From assembly GCA_030278955.1 (NCBI GenBank), contig JAOANR010000006.1, forward strand, positions 52,976,915 to 53,040,914: a DNA stretch of 64,000 nucleotides, written 5' to 3'. Position 1 is the first letter of the stretch; each line of letters starts with the position of its first letter. The notes under the pieces are model-generated. The model ran no database searches and was not told the origin of the DNA. It saw nothing but the letters and a program-made list of their open reading frames with translations. This stretch comes from Hygrophila difformis. Its lineage: Eukaryota > Streptophyta > Magnoliopsida > Lamiales > Acanthaceae. Below, in pieces: positions 1-9,518 of this stretch. The position numbers and the translations under genes are program-made.

Positions 1-360
1 AACTCAATTAAGGGTAAATGAGTTTCCCAATTTCCCTTAAACTCCAACACACATGCTCTCAGCATGTCTTCCAGTGTTTGGATCGTTCTCTCGGTTTGTC
101 CATCCGTCATCGGGTGGAATGCGGTGCTCATTTTGATTTGAGTACCGATAGCTTTTTGTAACTCCGTCCAAAAATGAGAGACAAATCTACCGTCTCTGTC
201 AGAAATGATGTCATGTGGTACTCCATGTCGTCGTACCACATTATCAATGTAGGCTCGAGCCAATTGGTCCATAGTCAACGTGTCCTTCATCGGGATAAAT
301 ATGGCCGTCTTCGTTAGCCTATCCACAATCACCCAAATCTTGTTCATGCCTTTAGGTGAT
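1..360 (-). pseudogene. Ty3/gypsy integrase core, partial (element E0)
   Basis: Translated on the minus strand this gives the catalytic core of a Ty3/gypsy integrase, which inserts element cDNA into chromosomes. All three parts of the D-D-E core can be placed: the first Asp in the stretch after KIWVIVD, the second in ISDRDGRF, and the Glu in DGQTERTIQTLED. The reading frame runs off the left window edge. Its N-terminal half lies at 6274-7515, and the two halves are separated by the 361-6268 insertion. The target duplication GTGAT (356-360 and 6269-6273) falls inside the codon run, and with one copy discounted the integrase frame is open across the site. The insertion therefore hit a previously continuous integrase. 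High confidence. Confidence 0.9.
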
Positions 361-832
361 TGATAATGGCCAAAATTGACCATTATTTTCAATCTATTTC
401 CGTGTCTAATCATGGGCATTTGATCGCATTCCGGTCTTATTTAATAAGAAAGCAGTTGAATTTGACAAATATATGCATGTTTGTATAAATAATAACCTGG
501 TATTGAAAAACACAAAAATATTGTTATTTTTATTAATTCTTATTAAAAAAATCCAAAAACATGATAAAAATATTAAAATTCCACATTTGATAATTATGGT
601 TTGGTAGTATCTGTTCGGTGGAACACGGATCCATTAAACGGGACACAAACAAAGTATCAAGTGGAGCAAATATCCTATATTTTTATATTTTATATTTTGA
701 TGTATATATTTTTAGTTTTTATGTTTATTTATTTTTTATTTATGTTTTCTGCAATAATTTAAAAATTAATTGGTCCACTAATCACTTTTAATTTTTAATT
801 AATTGCAGGTGAATTAATTTGGTCCAAGATTA

Positions 833-1630
833 TTGATCCAATCCAATATTTATCAGTCCAGTCCAAAACCTGTAAGCCCACCAACAATTAGCCCAATACT
901 CCCAACACCATGTGTCCAGGCCCAACACTCCACCAAGCCCAATCCATCACCAAACCCTAACCTAAAATCTAACCCTAAGTCTCCTGCCTCCACTTCCGCC
1001 GGCGCCGCCGCCGCCGGCCGGCGGCCACCACCTCGCACCAACAGCCTCATCCGCCACCAACACCCACATCTCCGCCGCTCGCCCTCAAATCCGCCGATTC
1101 CGACCGCCCTCATATCATCCCACAGCCGCCGGCCACCTGCCCTCAATCCAGCCTCAACCAACTTCGGCGTCCACCTTCCCTCAACCTCCGACCAACCCCG
1201 TTCGTCTTCTCCGGCCACTGCACCAAGCCCTCACAGGCGACTCCCATCCTCAACCTCCATCTTCTCCACCACTCCGGCCACCCCTCAACCTCAACCTCCA
1301 TCCGCCATCGCCGCCCAAGCACCACCCTTCAAAGCTCCGGCGACAGCTCCGCCACACCATCACCTCCGCGGCCGCCTCGCTGTTCACCTCACCACCGCCG
1401 AGCTCCCGCCGGCAGCAGATCCGACCCCCACTCGCACAGCGGCAGCCGCGCATCTCTTCTCCAGATTTGGCCCCTTCCAGGCCCCACCATCTCCGAATCG
1501 TTTCTGGCAACCAACCACCGCTGCTCCGGCAACCTCGCCTCCATCCTCCGAACTCCCTACCCTCGCCAGCGAGTCGCCACTGTCGCTGCACCATCCTTCC
1601 CATCCATTCCGATCACCATTTCAAACCTAG
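833..1630 (+). other. Pro/Ser/Ala-rich low-complexity open frame inside LTR-like element
   Basis: A 265-codon open frame sits in a sharply GC- and C-rich block that has no counterpart in the sister copy at 17905-22509. The translation is dominated by Pro, Ser, Ala, Thr and His with no recognisable domain, and the opposite strand is open over long stretches too, which is typical of C-rich repetitive DNA. It is followed by a purine-only stretch. It may be a leader-type or acquired sequence in this LTR subfamily. A real protein is possible but not supported. Confidence 0.3.
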
Positions 1631-1633
1631 TAG

Positions 1634-1830
1634 AAAAATGAAAACGAGAAACAGAGGAAAAGAAGAAACTGAAAGAAAGAAAATGAAAGAACGAGCAGGA
1701 AAGAGAAGAGAAATAGAGGAGGAAGAAGAAGAAAGAACATGTCGAGTAATGGGGAAGAAGAAATGAATGGAGGAAAGAAAGAGGAATGGAGTAAAGAAGA
1801 GAGAAGAAAATAAAAGAGTAAAGAGAAAAC
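1634..1830 (+). repeat. Purine (GA/GAA)-rich tract
   Basis: About 200 bases are almost exclusively A and G on the plus strand (runs such as GAGGAGGAAGAAGAAG). It directly follows the C-rich block and is absent from the sister copy. Such tracts can form triplex or nucleosome-excluding DNA; no role is shown here. Confidence 0.7.
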
Positions 1831-1835
1831 AAAAA

Positions 1836-2340
1836 AACCTGTCGAGAAAGAAAAATCCCAATCCGGGTCGAGATACCATGTATAGCGACCGGGTGTTTAG
1901 AGACAGAGAAATTGCTTAAGGACTGGGGATGTTTAGAGACACAAAATTCGTGTCGCTAAACAAACCCCGGGTCGAGATACCATGGACCGCGACCGGGTGC
2001 ACCGCGACCTGGACAGAAAATGGTTAGAGACTGGGAGCATCAAGACACAAAGTCTGTCGCGGAACACTCTGTTGCGGAACAATGGACCGCGATAAATGGA
2101 ACGCGACCGCGACTGGAGCAGTTCCGCGACACGGACAAAGAAAATAAAAAGCAGCAGCTCCCTCACGTGACATGTCTATTCTCAAATTCCCACATGTCGA
2201 ATCACTCACAAGGTCCCTGGACTTCAAGTCCCGCAGGCATAACATTTTCGTCTTCTTCCTCTGGACCTCGAGCTCCCGCCCCCTCCTATGCGCCATCCTG
2301 GAGCTAAAAATTGTGTCCTGAACCAGATTTGTTCCGCGAA
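1836..2340 (+). repeat. Upstream cluster of GTCGCG/CGCGAC palindromic motifs, copy 1
   Basis: Many degenerate copies of TGTCGCGG, CGCGACAC and related words (GTCGAGATACC, CCGCGAC) are scattered in alternating orientation just upstream of the TATA box at 2402. The same arrangement occurs upstream of the TATA box of copy 2 (18260-18610). Confidence 0.6.
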
Positions 2341-2401
2341 CAGGCTCAATTGTTTAGCGACTGGTGGGCCTTGAATGGGCCTATGGCTTAATTTCACCAC
2401 T

Positions 2402-2411
2402 CTATAAATAT
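2402..2411 (+). promoter_or_regulatory. TATA box of LTR-like element, copy 1
   Basis: The sequence CTATAAATATAT follows a GC-richer block and matches the equivalent site at 18662 in copy 2. It fixes the element orientation as plus and predicts that the hairpin array at 3197-3517 lies in the transcribed part. Inferred, not measured. Confidence 0.6.
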
Positions 2412-3183
2412 ATCCTCCCAACCCTTTTGAACAGTAACCTAGCCACACTTGTAGTTTAATTTCTGTTCTTGGGGCACCACTGTGCTCTCAAGTAGTTAGT
2501 ATAGATAGTTTTATTTTTATGCAATGTAGATTGTAGTGTAGCTTAGTTTAATTTATGTAATAAATTAGTGTGGCTAGTGTTCACTTTTTCCAGCTATTTT
2601 ATTTTTGTATCGTGGGTTAAAAACACTTAATCAATGGGTGTATTTTAAACCATATTTTGTTGGAATGATCAAGGTTTTGCTTCCCAAAAAAATCTGTTAT
2701 GGAATCCCCTCCATGGGTTGTTACTGTTTGTTGCATATTGGGCCTCTTGATCCTTTTCTTATTTTTAGTTAGGTTTAAATGCTTTATTTAGACTTAATAA
2801 ATGCATAAACACTTGTATTTGGCCCTTGCTAGATTTAGTCTAGTATCCTGTTCTTACTTTTTCTCCTCTAGTTCAGTGTAGTGTCCTGTTCTTTTTTTTA
2901 GTTAGTGTCCTGTTGTTTATTTTATCTTTAGGGTAGTGTTTTTATTTTTTTAGTTTTATTTTTTATTTTCTCATGCACTAGATCTAAAAATGGATAATAT
3001 TGAAGTGTTTATGCATATTTATTTAAAAATTGCATCTTCTATATTGTATTGCATCATGTTGTAACCCCACGGGTTGCAACATAATTTTCCCGTTGTGATC
3101 CCACGGATCACAACGCACTCCCCTACAATGCAATATTAGGCGTTATGCTGCCAAAATTTTTATAAAATTTTTTAAACCCCTCT

Positions 3184-3540
3184 GTCGCGAAACCTCTGTC
3201 GTGGACCCACGGTCCGCGACACACTTCTTGATTAGCGACAGAGGACCCAAAAACTTGTAATCTTATTTTGGAAGGGCTCTGTCGCGGAACCCCTGTCGCG
3301 GACCCACGGTCCGCGACACACCCCTTGTTCCGCGACCAGGAATTATGCCCTTGTTGGATTTTCACACCTTGTGTCGCGGAACCCCTGTCGCGGACCCATG
3401 GTCCGCGACACAATCCTTGTTCCGCGACACGACAACCCTAATTTCCAAAATTTCAATTTCTCTTATTTCTCACCTCTCTGTCGAGATCCTTTTGTCGCGG
3501 ACCGTGGGTCCGCGACACAATTTCTGTTTCTCGACAGGCT
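3184..3540 (+). repeat. Array of four nested hairpins (GTGTCGCG type), copy 1
   Basis: Four inner palindromes lie at 3197-3221, 3294-3318, 3386-3410 and 3493-3517, spaced 92-107 bp. Each is an 11-bp arm (TGTCGCGGACC), a 3-base loop (CAC, CAC, CAT, GTG) and the complementary arm (GGTCCGCGACA). The first has a T.G wobble. Each is enclosed by a second, outer inverted repeat of the GTGTCGCGGAA / TTCCGCGACAC kind, giving two-tier hairpins. The sister copy has the same layout with compensating stem changes. Confidence 0.9.
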
Positions 3541-5904
3541 TGGCACCTTTTTGCCAGATTTTTATTCTCCATCTCACCCCATTAATTAATTGAAACTTTA
3601 TATTAATATTTTTGAGGTTGAAATCCAATGATCTCAACCCATGATTAAATTGATATAAAGAACTTTGTTCAATTGTTCATTAAAAGATTCTTCTACAAAA
3701 ATTTAACTCTAATGATCTAAGTATATAATCCGGACTGTAATTAATTAATTAATTATGGAATGAGTGATTATTTAGACATAAAGAGAAATTATGGATTTAA
3801 TTCCATACCCTTGCATGAGAAACCAATGTCTCTCATACAAGATGACCCAAAAATATTTTCTTTTATTTATTTTGTCTTTTCCGTGTTGTGTGAAACAGCT
3901 AGTAAGAGAACAGATTAATGTTGGCGGGTATTCCCACACGGATAAACTAGCTCGTGGTCTGTATATTAATTACTAGATGTTATTTTGCATGGTCCGGATA
4001 GTGGTCGGTGGAAGCCTTGGCGGTTCGTCCATCCGGGATTATAATAGCTGCTCAGCTGACTCCTATCCGGATACAGTTTTCTTTTCTTTATCTTAATTTC
4101 AAACCTGAATTCAAGTTGTAGTATTATTAAATGATGTCGACCAACATTATTTGAGAACTATTACATCAAGAAAATATGTGGGTTTTTCCTCCATCCACAG
4201 ACAAAAGGGAGCTGAATGACGGTGGTCACCGTCACTTGGAATTCCTTTCTGTCTAAAAATCATTCCATCTGGAATAATTGGGAACTGGATAGCAGATGTT
4301 TGCAGTCCAGATCACCCCAGTTATTTCTGGCACTCTTTTTAGCCAAATAAATTCTTCTCATCTCCGGCTATTTCATCTCTGTGTTTCAGCTTCTGTCTAA
4401 ACCCACCTTATATTTTGGGTTATTTAATTTTACACTTCTTTATAAAATTTATGCATGATATTATTATGTAGATATTGTGGTCATGTTATTTTGGGATCCT
4501 TCCCTTGGACATAGGAGTCTTGATTTTAATCAGATGTCTCACAATAAATTTCCAACAAAAATTCATTTATAAAATCCGGATCTAAGTAAGGGATAAATTC
4601 CTCAGTTATGTTTAATTCATATTCTACCAGGGGTTGATTTTGGGAAATTAGAAGCAGAGTCAGCGATTAGGTCTCACCTAGACTGAAAGGGTCTGTGTTC
4701 TTATTGAGGGTCTAGTACCTGTTTAGGGAATGATTTTCAAATCTATTATTTTCCAAAATTGCTGTGTATTGGGAATTTAGTCTTAATTAACACACCGAGA
4801 TAGGATCCACTTGGATTCAAATACAGTGTGTTAGATAATTCTAGAGGAACAATACATAGGCCTTGGTTATTTTCTAAGGTAGGGTTGAGTATTCTTTCAA
4901 CTGCTATCCTCTTCTGCCAGAGCCTATTGTTGAGTCCTGAGTGAGTGCATCCGGAACGAACTAATTTATTAGTTCGTTTCATTAGTTTGTATCTCATAAC
5001 CACCCGGCGGGAAGTGAACACTGCGAGCGGTTCACCGAGAATAGGGAATTCTTGATCCACACCCAGTCATTCTGACTGGGGGCTTTCTTTTACTATCAGG
5101 GTCAGACTTTCAAAAACCTCCGAGTGATAGGATTTTAAATGCTTTCTTTATCGCTTTCTTTTAAATGCTTTCGTTAGAGGTCACTCGATTGTATTGAGAG
5201 TTGTGTAACTGCTACTAGGACTGAGAGTTAAGGGATAGTTCAGGGCTTGATTAGAATCTTTGGGCGTGACATGGGGGAATGATAGCGGTACTTGACACTT
5301 CAACTAATGATTTGTCAGGTGTTGCTTGTCCACCACAGATAAATAACATGCCTCTACACGGCCGTGTGAGGGCAGTTGTGCGTCTGTGGTATCTTAGATT
5401 TTGCTGTCTTAAGAGCATGTAAATTCTTACTGTAAGTACCTCTCTGTTAAAGGGAACACAGTATAGAAAACATGAGAGTTAGCTAATTGATGGATTATCC
5501 CAAACAAAGATCTGTGTAACAAAATGGAAGTTTAACTGTGTTTCATCTGAATCTTGTCCAATTTTTATTATTTTCTTCCCGTCCCTTCTGTCTCAATTTA
5601 AATCTGCTTTCTTAGAATAATCTTAACCGCTTTCTTAGAATAATTTTATTGCTTTCTTAGATTAAATTTAATTCGCTTTCTAGAATAATTTTATCTGCTT
5701 TAATTGTAATTGTTTTCATAGCTTAGTTTAAATTCTGTCAAGTAGTTGGTAATTAAAACACAAACTTGAATCGAGTAACCGAGTGGAAAATCTTAGTAAA
5801 CGATGTGGGCCCTGCTTCTATCGCACATCCTCCAGTGAACGATCCGGTACTTACTATAAATACTGCAATTTTTGACTCCGTGCGCTTTCGGGGGCACAGT
5901 TTCT

Positions 5905-6268
5905 TAACACGAGTAATAAAAACGTGACAACCTATAAATATATCCCTAATCCCAATTCCGCCTTCATAAAGTGATTTCATTAAATAATAAATCAAACCGG
6001 GATTAATATTTTTCAGAAAATACTCATGTAGTGGGAACTTGTCAAAAGTTTCATGGCAAGGATCTTCAAGGCACGAACTTGTCAAAGATTTCATGCCGGG
6101 GAGGTCCACAACGCCGTTTGAATTCCAAGTTTCTCACATGAGTAATAAAAACTGAAATATATCCTTAAACCCCTTCCCACGAACCATAACTCTTTCCATT
6201 TAATAAATTCCATCCTGATATATTTTATTGAAAAACGCTCGTGTTAGTGAAACTTGTCAAAAGTTTCA
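5905..6268 (+). repeat. Degenerate duplication of the element's 3' terminal segment
   Basis: Two diverged copies of a block of roughly 145 bp (about 5905-6051 and 6127-6268) both begin with A(C/T)GAGTAATAAAAAC and end with TTGTCAAAAGTTTCA. Copy 2 of the element (22362-22509) has only one. The true terminus is the second block, because the target duplication follows it. The duplication was therefore present before or at insertion. Confidence 0.7.
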
Positions 6269-6273
6269 GTGAT

Positions 6274-7515
6274 CGTGGTAATCCCGAGACAAAGTCCATC
6301 GAGATGCTATCTCACTTCCAACTTGGAATCTCTAGTGGCTGCATCAGTCCTAAGGGTTTATGTCGCACTGCCTTAACCCTTTGGCAGGTGAGGGATTTCG
6401 CCACGAAGTCTGCCACTTCCTTTTTCATTCCCGGCCACCAGTAGATCTTCTTCAGATCCTTATAAAGTTTGTCACCTCCGGGATGCACTGAATATGGTGT
6501 GTTGTGCCCTTCATTCATCAACCTTTGCTTCAACTCGGCACACTTTTGAGGCACACACCATCTCCCTTTGAAGCGAATGCTTCCATCCTCATGGATAGTG
6601 AATCCTATTGCCTTACCCTCGGCAATATACTCCTTTATCCTCTCCAATTTCGCGTCGCCCGGTTGGGTGAGTCTAATCTCGTCCAATATTGGAGTTTCTA
6701 CAACCATCGCGTTGATCGTTTCACTCACTGTGCCCGGATGCACAAGTTCCACATCCAATCTCGCCAAATCCATATACAATGCCGGCGGAATTACCAACGA
6801 GTTTGTCACGTGTTGGGTCTTCCGGCTTAGGGCATCGGCTACCACATTCGCCTTCCCCTCGTGGTAGGATATCTCCAAATCATAATCCTTAATAAGTTCC
6901 AACCACCTTCGCTGTCTCAGATTCAACTCCTTCTGAGTGAATATATAATTCAAGCTCTTGTGGTCGGTGAACATTCGACACTTTCGCCCATAAAGATAAT
7001 GTCTCCATATCTTTAGAGCGAAAATGACTGCTGCCAACTCCAGGTCATGTGTCGGGTAATTTTCCTCGTGAGGTTTCAGTTGGCGTGATGCATATGCAAC
7101 GACCCTCGAGTCTTGCATCAAGATACAACCTAAACCTTCCTTTGAAGCATCGCTGTAAACTTCGAAGTCACCATTCTCTGATGGTAGCGTCAATATGGGT
7201 GTGGTTGTGAGTCGTTTCTTCAGCTCTTGAAACACAGCCTCACACGCCTCTGTCCACTCGTATTTTACTCCCTTCTTCAGTACATGGGTTAAAGGACGTG
7301 CGATTTTCGAAAAATCTTTCACGAACCGTCTATAGTACCCGGCTAATCCAAGGAAACTCCTTATCTCAGTTGGGCTCTTTGGCGCTGCCCACTCTGTCAC
7401 GGCAGAAACTTTTGCCGGATCCACTGAAACTCCATCAGGGATACTATGTGTCCAAGAAATGCTACCTCCTTCAACCAAAAATCGCATTTGGACAATTTGC
7501 CGTACAGTTGATTGT
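6274..7515 (-). pseudogene. Ty3/gypsy reverse transcriptase end, RNase H and integrase start (E0)
   Basis: Read on the minus strand from 7515, this begins in the reverse transcriptase thumb ([13 protein letters not shown]). It continues through the connection ([18 protein letters not shown]), RNase H ([31 protein letters not shown]) and the integrase zinc-binding domain ([21 protein letters not shown]). A frameshift lies near 7435. One zinc-finger Cys appears replaced by Ser (AKSLTCQ), and a TGA stop interrupts the frame near 6312 where relatives have Trp. Everything upstream of the thumb is missing and an opposite-strand cassette begins abruptly at about 7515. Closest relative in the window is the plus-strand pol at 25787-27189. 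Certain as a gypsy pol remnant. Confidence 0.92.
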
Positions 7516-8679
7516 GTAAAACAAAAGAAAATAAGGAAAATCGAAAAAAATAAAACATTTTTTGTGGCCCGCGTGGGGATCGCACGGTCACAGCAGTCTG
7601 AAAAAAAATGGGGCTCGCGCCCCGCGCGAGCCATTCCTCCCCTTTCCACATCCGAGGCCTCTTCCAACTCGTTCCCAAATTCGTTCTCCAGTTCTCAAAT
7701 TCTCCCGGTTCCGACTTCGATTTTGCTTTGCAATGTATGTATCTACTACTTTCACTTATCAATTTCAAATTTTATGCTTTGAATAACTTGATTTTTAGAC
7801 GGACTTTGAAATTAGGGTTTATGTGTGAGAATTGAGGATTTGTGATTTTTAGGCTTGATTCGTGCGGATTAGCGAGTTTATGTGATACTTGATGCTATTT
7901 TTGTTGATTAGGAAGTGTTTGAGCAACAATGTATACCTATTTTGGGGAAGTTTTTTTTTTTTTTTTAACTAGATTTTAGGTTTTAGGAAGAATATGAAAT
8001 TTCTCAATTTATGTTGGTATTGCGGGCATGAAAATGGTTCATTGTTGTTGTTGGTTGTCACATTTTGATGATGAGTTGTTGCTGGAGTAATTGTTTCAAC
8101 TTGTGGACAATTTCGTGTAGTTTGAGAATAACATAGAGATTTGATGTTTTTCGCACTTAACGTGTTCGACGAAATGCCCCAAATGGGTTTGGAACTTGTT
8201 TTGGTATGTTTCTTGTTTAACTTGCCCTTTCAGTACGGATTACACATGTTGGACGTTTATGTTGATGTTTCCCTTATGCATTTTTTTCGATATCTTGTGC
8301 ACGGATTCTAGCCTTATAAATGGTTGTGGGCTTTTCGCAGGATGTTGCTTTTCCTTTGGGTTGTCTTGGCGTCTCTCATGTGCCCTCCAGGGGCCAAGAG
8401 ACGGGCCACTCGGCATGACGCAGCTGGCCCTAGCACTGCTGCTCCGGTGATGCCGGATGTTGATGACAGTGAGTCTGAGGAGGACGAGGAGCAGCGGGGC
8501 CCGAGACTCAGGGTCTTCCTGACGAGGTGCGTCCCCGCCGGCACGATAGACATCGGTTCGCGACGATGGCCTCTCAGGAGTTCTATTTCGACGAGCTTCG
8601 TCGGAACAGGGCTTATGTTCCGGAGAGAGGGATGTATCCTCGTCATGTAGACGATGACAGGGTTAGGGTGGTTTTGGAC
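7515..8679 (+). pseudogene. Antisense gene cassette in E0: plant transposon-protein gene, 5' part
   Basis: This block runs opposite to E0. It has a GC-rich start with a perfect 9-bp-stem hairpin (7612-7632), a first exon, a likely intron 7735-8340 (GTATGT...TTTTCGCAG) and a second exon with ATG at 8342. The product starts with a short hydrophobic run, then a basic stretch (AKRRATR) and an acidic stretch (DDSESEED), and enters a domain seen more completely at 42684-44013. One frameshift near 8510 separates the N-terminal part from QEFYFDELRR. The gene is cut at 8679 by insertion of E1. Homologous cassettes occur at 30990-33405 (minus) and about 41850-44650 (plus). Family assignment (Transposase_32-like, PF20167) is by motif memory only. 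Confidence 0.75.
7735..8340 (+). other. Predicted intron in the antisense cassette (E0 copy)
   Basis: Donor GTATGT and acceptor TTCGCAG bound 606 bases of T-rich sequence. The homologous boundaries in the other two cassettes give 633 and 622 bases, and exon 2 begins with the same GATGTTGCT in all three. Conservation of both splice sites supports a real intron. Confidence 0.7.
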
Positions 8680-9466
8680 TGTAATACCCGGGAAAATTGT
8701 TAAGAGAAATTGGAACTAATTTAATTAGATAAATTATCGCACGGAAATGTTACGAGCATTAATCCGAGCTCGTAATAAATTCAAGATGGAAATTTCGAAC
8801 CGTAAATGACCCGAAAAATCGAGCCGAAAATGTAGAAGGATAGAAGTTCGAAAGAGAGGAGGAAAGGACCCGACGGATCGCACGATGCACCCGGACCGCA
8901 GTCCAGGCGTTGGCCACGCGCTGGCCGTGGTGGAACGCGCCAACCCTGCGTGGGAGCGCTGAACGCGGCAGATCACGCGATCATGGCGATTTCTTGCCAA
9001 AATTTCGCCTCCCGACTAAGGTAAGTAAATTTGGACGAGTAGGGAAGCTTTTACACGACCTAGGGCTGCTTCCTCCACCCTTTTCATCAGTCAACAGCCC
9101 CCTTGTTCACTCTCAAACTCTCCCAAAGCCAAACACCTTCCCGACGACCTTCCAGCGACCTTCCGGCGAGTATTCCGGCGAAGACGGGACAATCGGGACA
9201 AAGCCACTGCCTTCTAGGACCTTGGTAAGTTGTGTTATAGTGTTTAATTCGTCCATAAGTATCAAAAACTCGAAATCTAACATTCTTTCCCTTGCTACAA
9301 TTTCACGTCGGGGGACGAACAAAAAGAGATCGGAGAAGTTGGCCGTTCGTCGCGACCCTAGGACGTCCGAAAAGCCCCGAAAACAATCCTAATCTCTAAC
9401 TAAGTAAGTTAGGACCTTACTCTACAATTTTTGTGGTTCCTTGTCGTTTAAAACAAAAGATCTAGA
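8680..9466 (+). repeat. E1 5' LTR, segment 1
   Basis: The segment begins TGTAATACCCGGG and includes the CGCG-rich block (8910-8980) and the conserved stretch GATCACGCGATCATGGCG shared with the LTR at 34629. It is interrupted at the LINE target duplication (9451-9466). Confidence 0.88.
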
Positions 9467-9518
9467 AGGCTAACTTTATTTTGGAATTATCTTCAAATGA
9501 AATTCAAGGTAGGAGAAG

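Larger units (their letters stand above)
361..6268 (+). mobile_element. Long LTR-like insertion (solo LTR of a large LTR element), copy 1
   Basis: The insert starts TGATAATGGCC, ends AAAAGTTTCA, and is flanked by the perfect 5-bp duplication GTGAT (356-360, 6269-6273). TG...CA ends with a 5-bp duplication are the signature of LTR-retrotransposon integration. No second copy of the start is seen inside, and no gag or pol, so it reads as a solo LTR of about 5.9 kb or a non-coding LTR derivative. Very long LTRs are known in the Ogre/Tat group, but membership is not proven. A relative with the same ends lies at 17905-22509. Internal landmarks are a low-complexity GC-rich block (850-1630), a TATA box (2402) and palindrome arrays. 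The region 3540-5870 is AT-rich and holds no gene. Confidence 0.8.

Noticed and set aside
853..1603. Several minus-strand Arg/Gly/Trp-rich open frames
   Set aside because: Shadows of the C-rich low-complexity block; no domain and no start context.
6312..7667. 451-codon minus frame taken as one protein from its first ATG
   Set aside because: The first 50 codons or so are translated from the opposite-strand cassette by chance; pol homology starts only near 7515.
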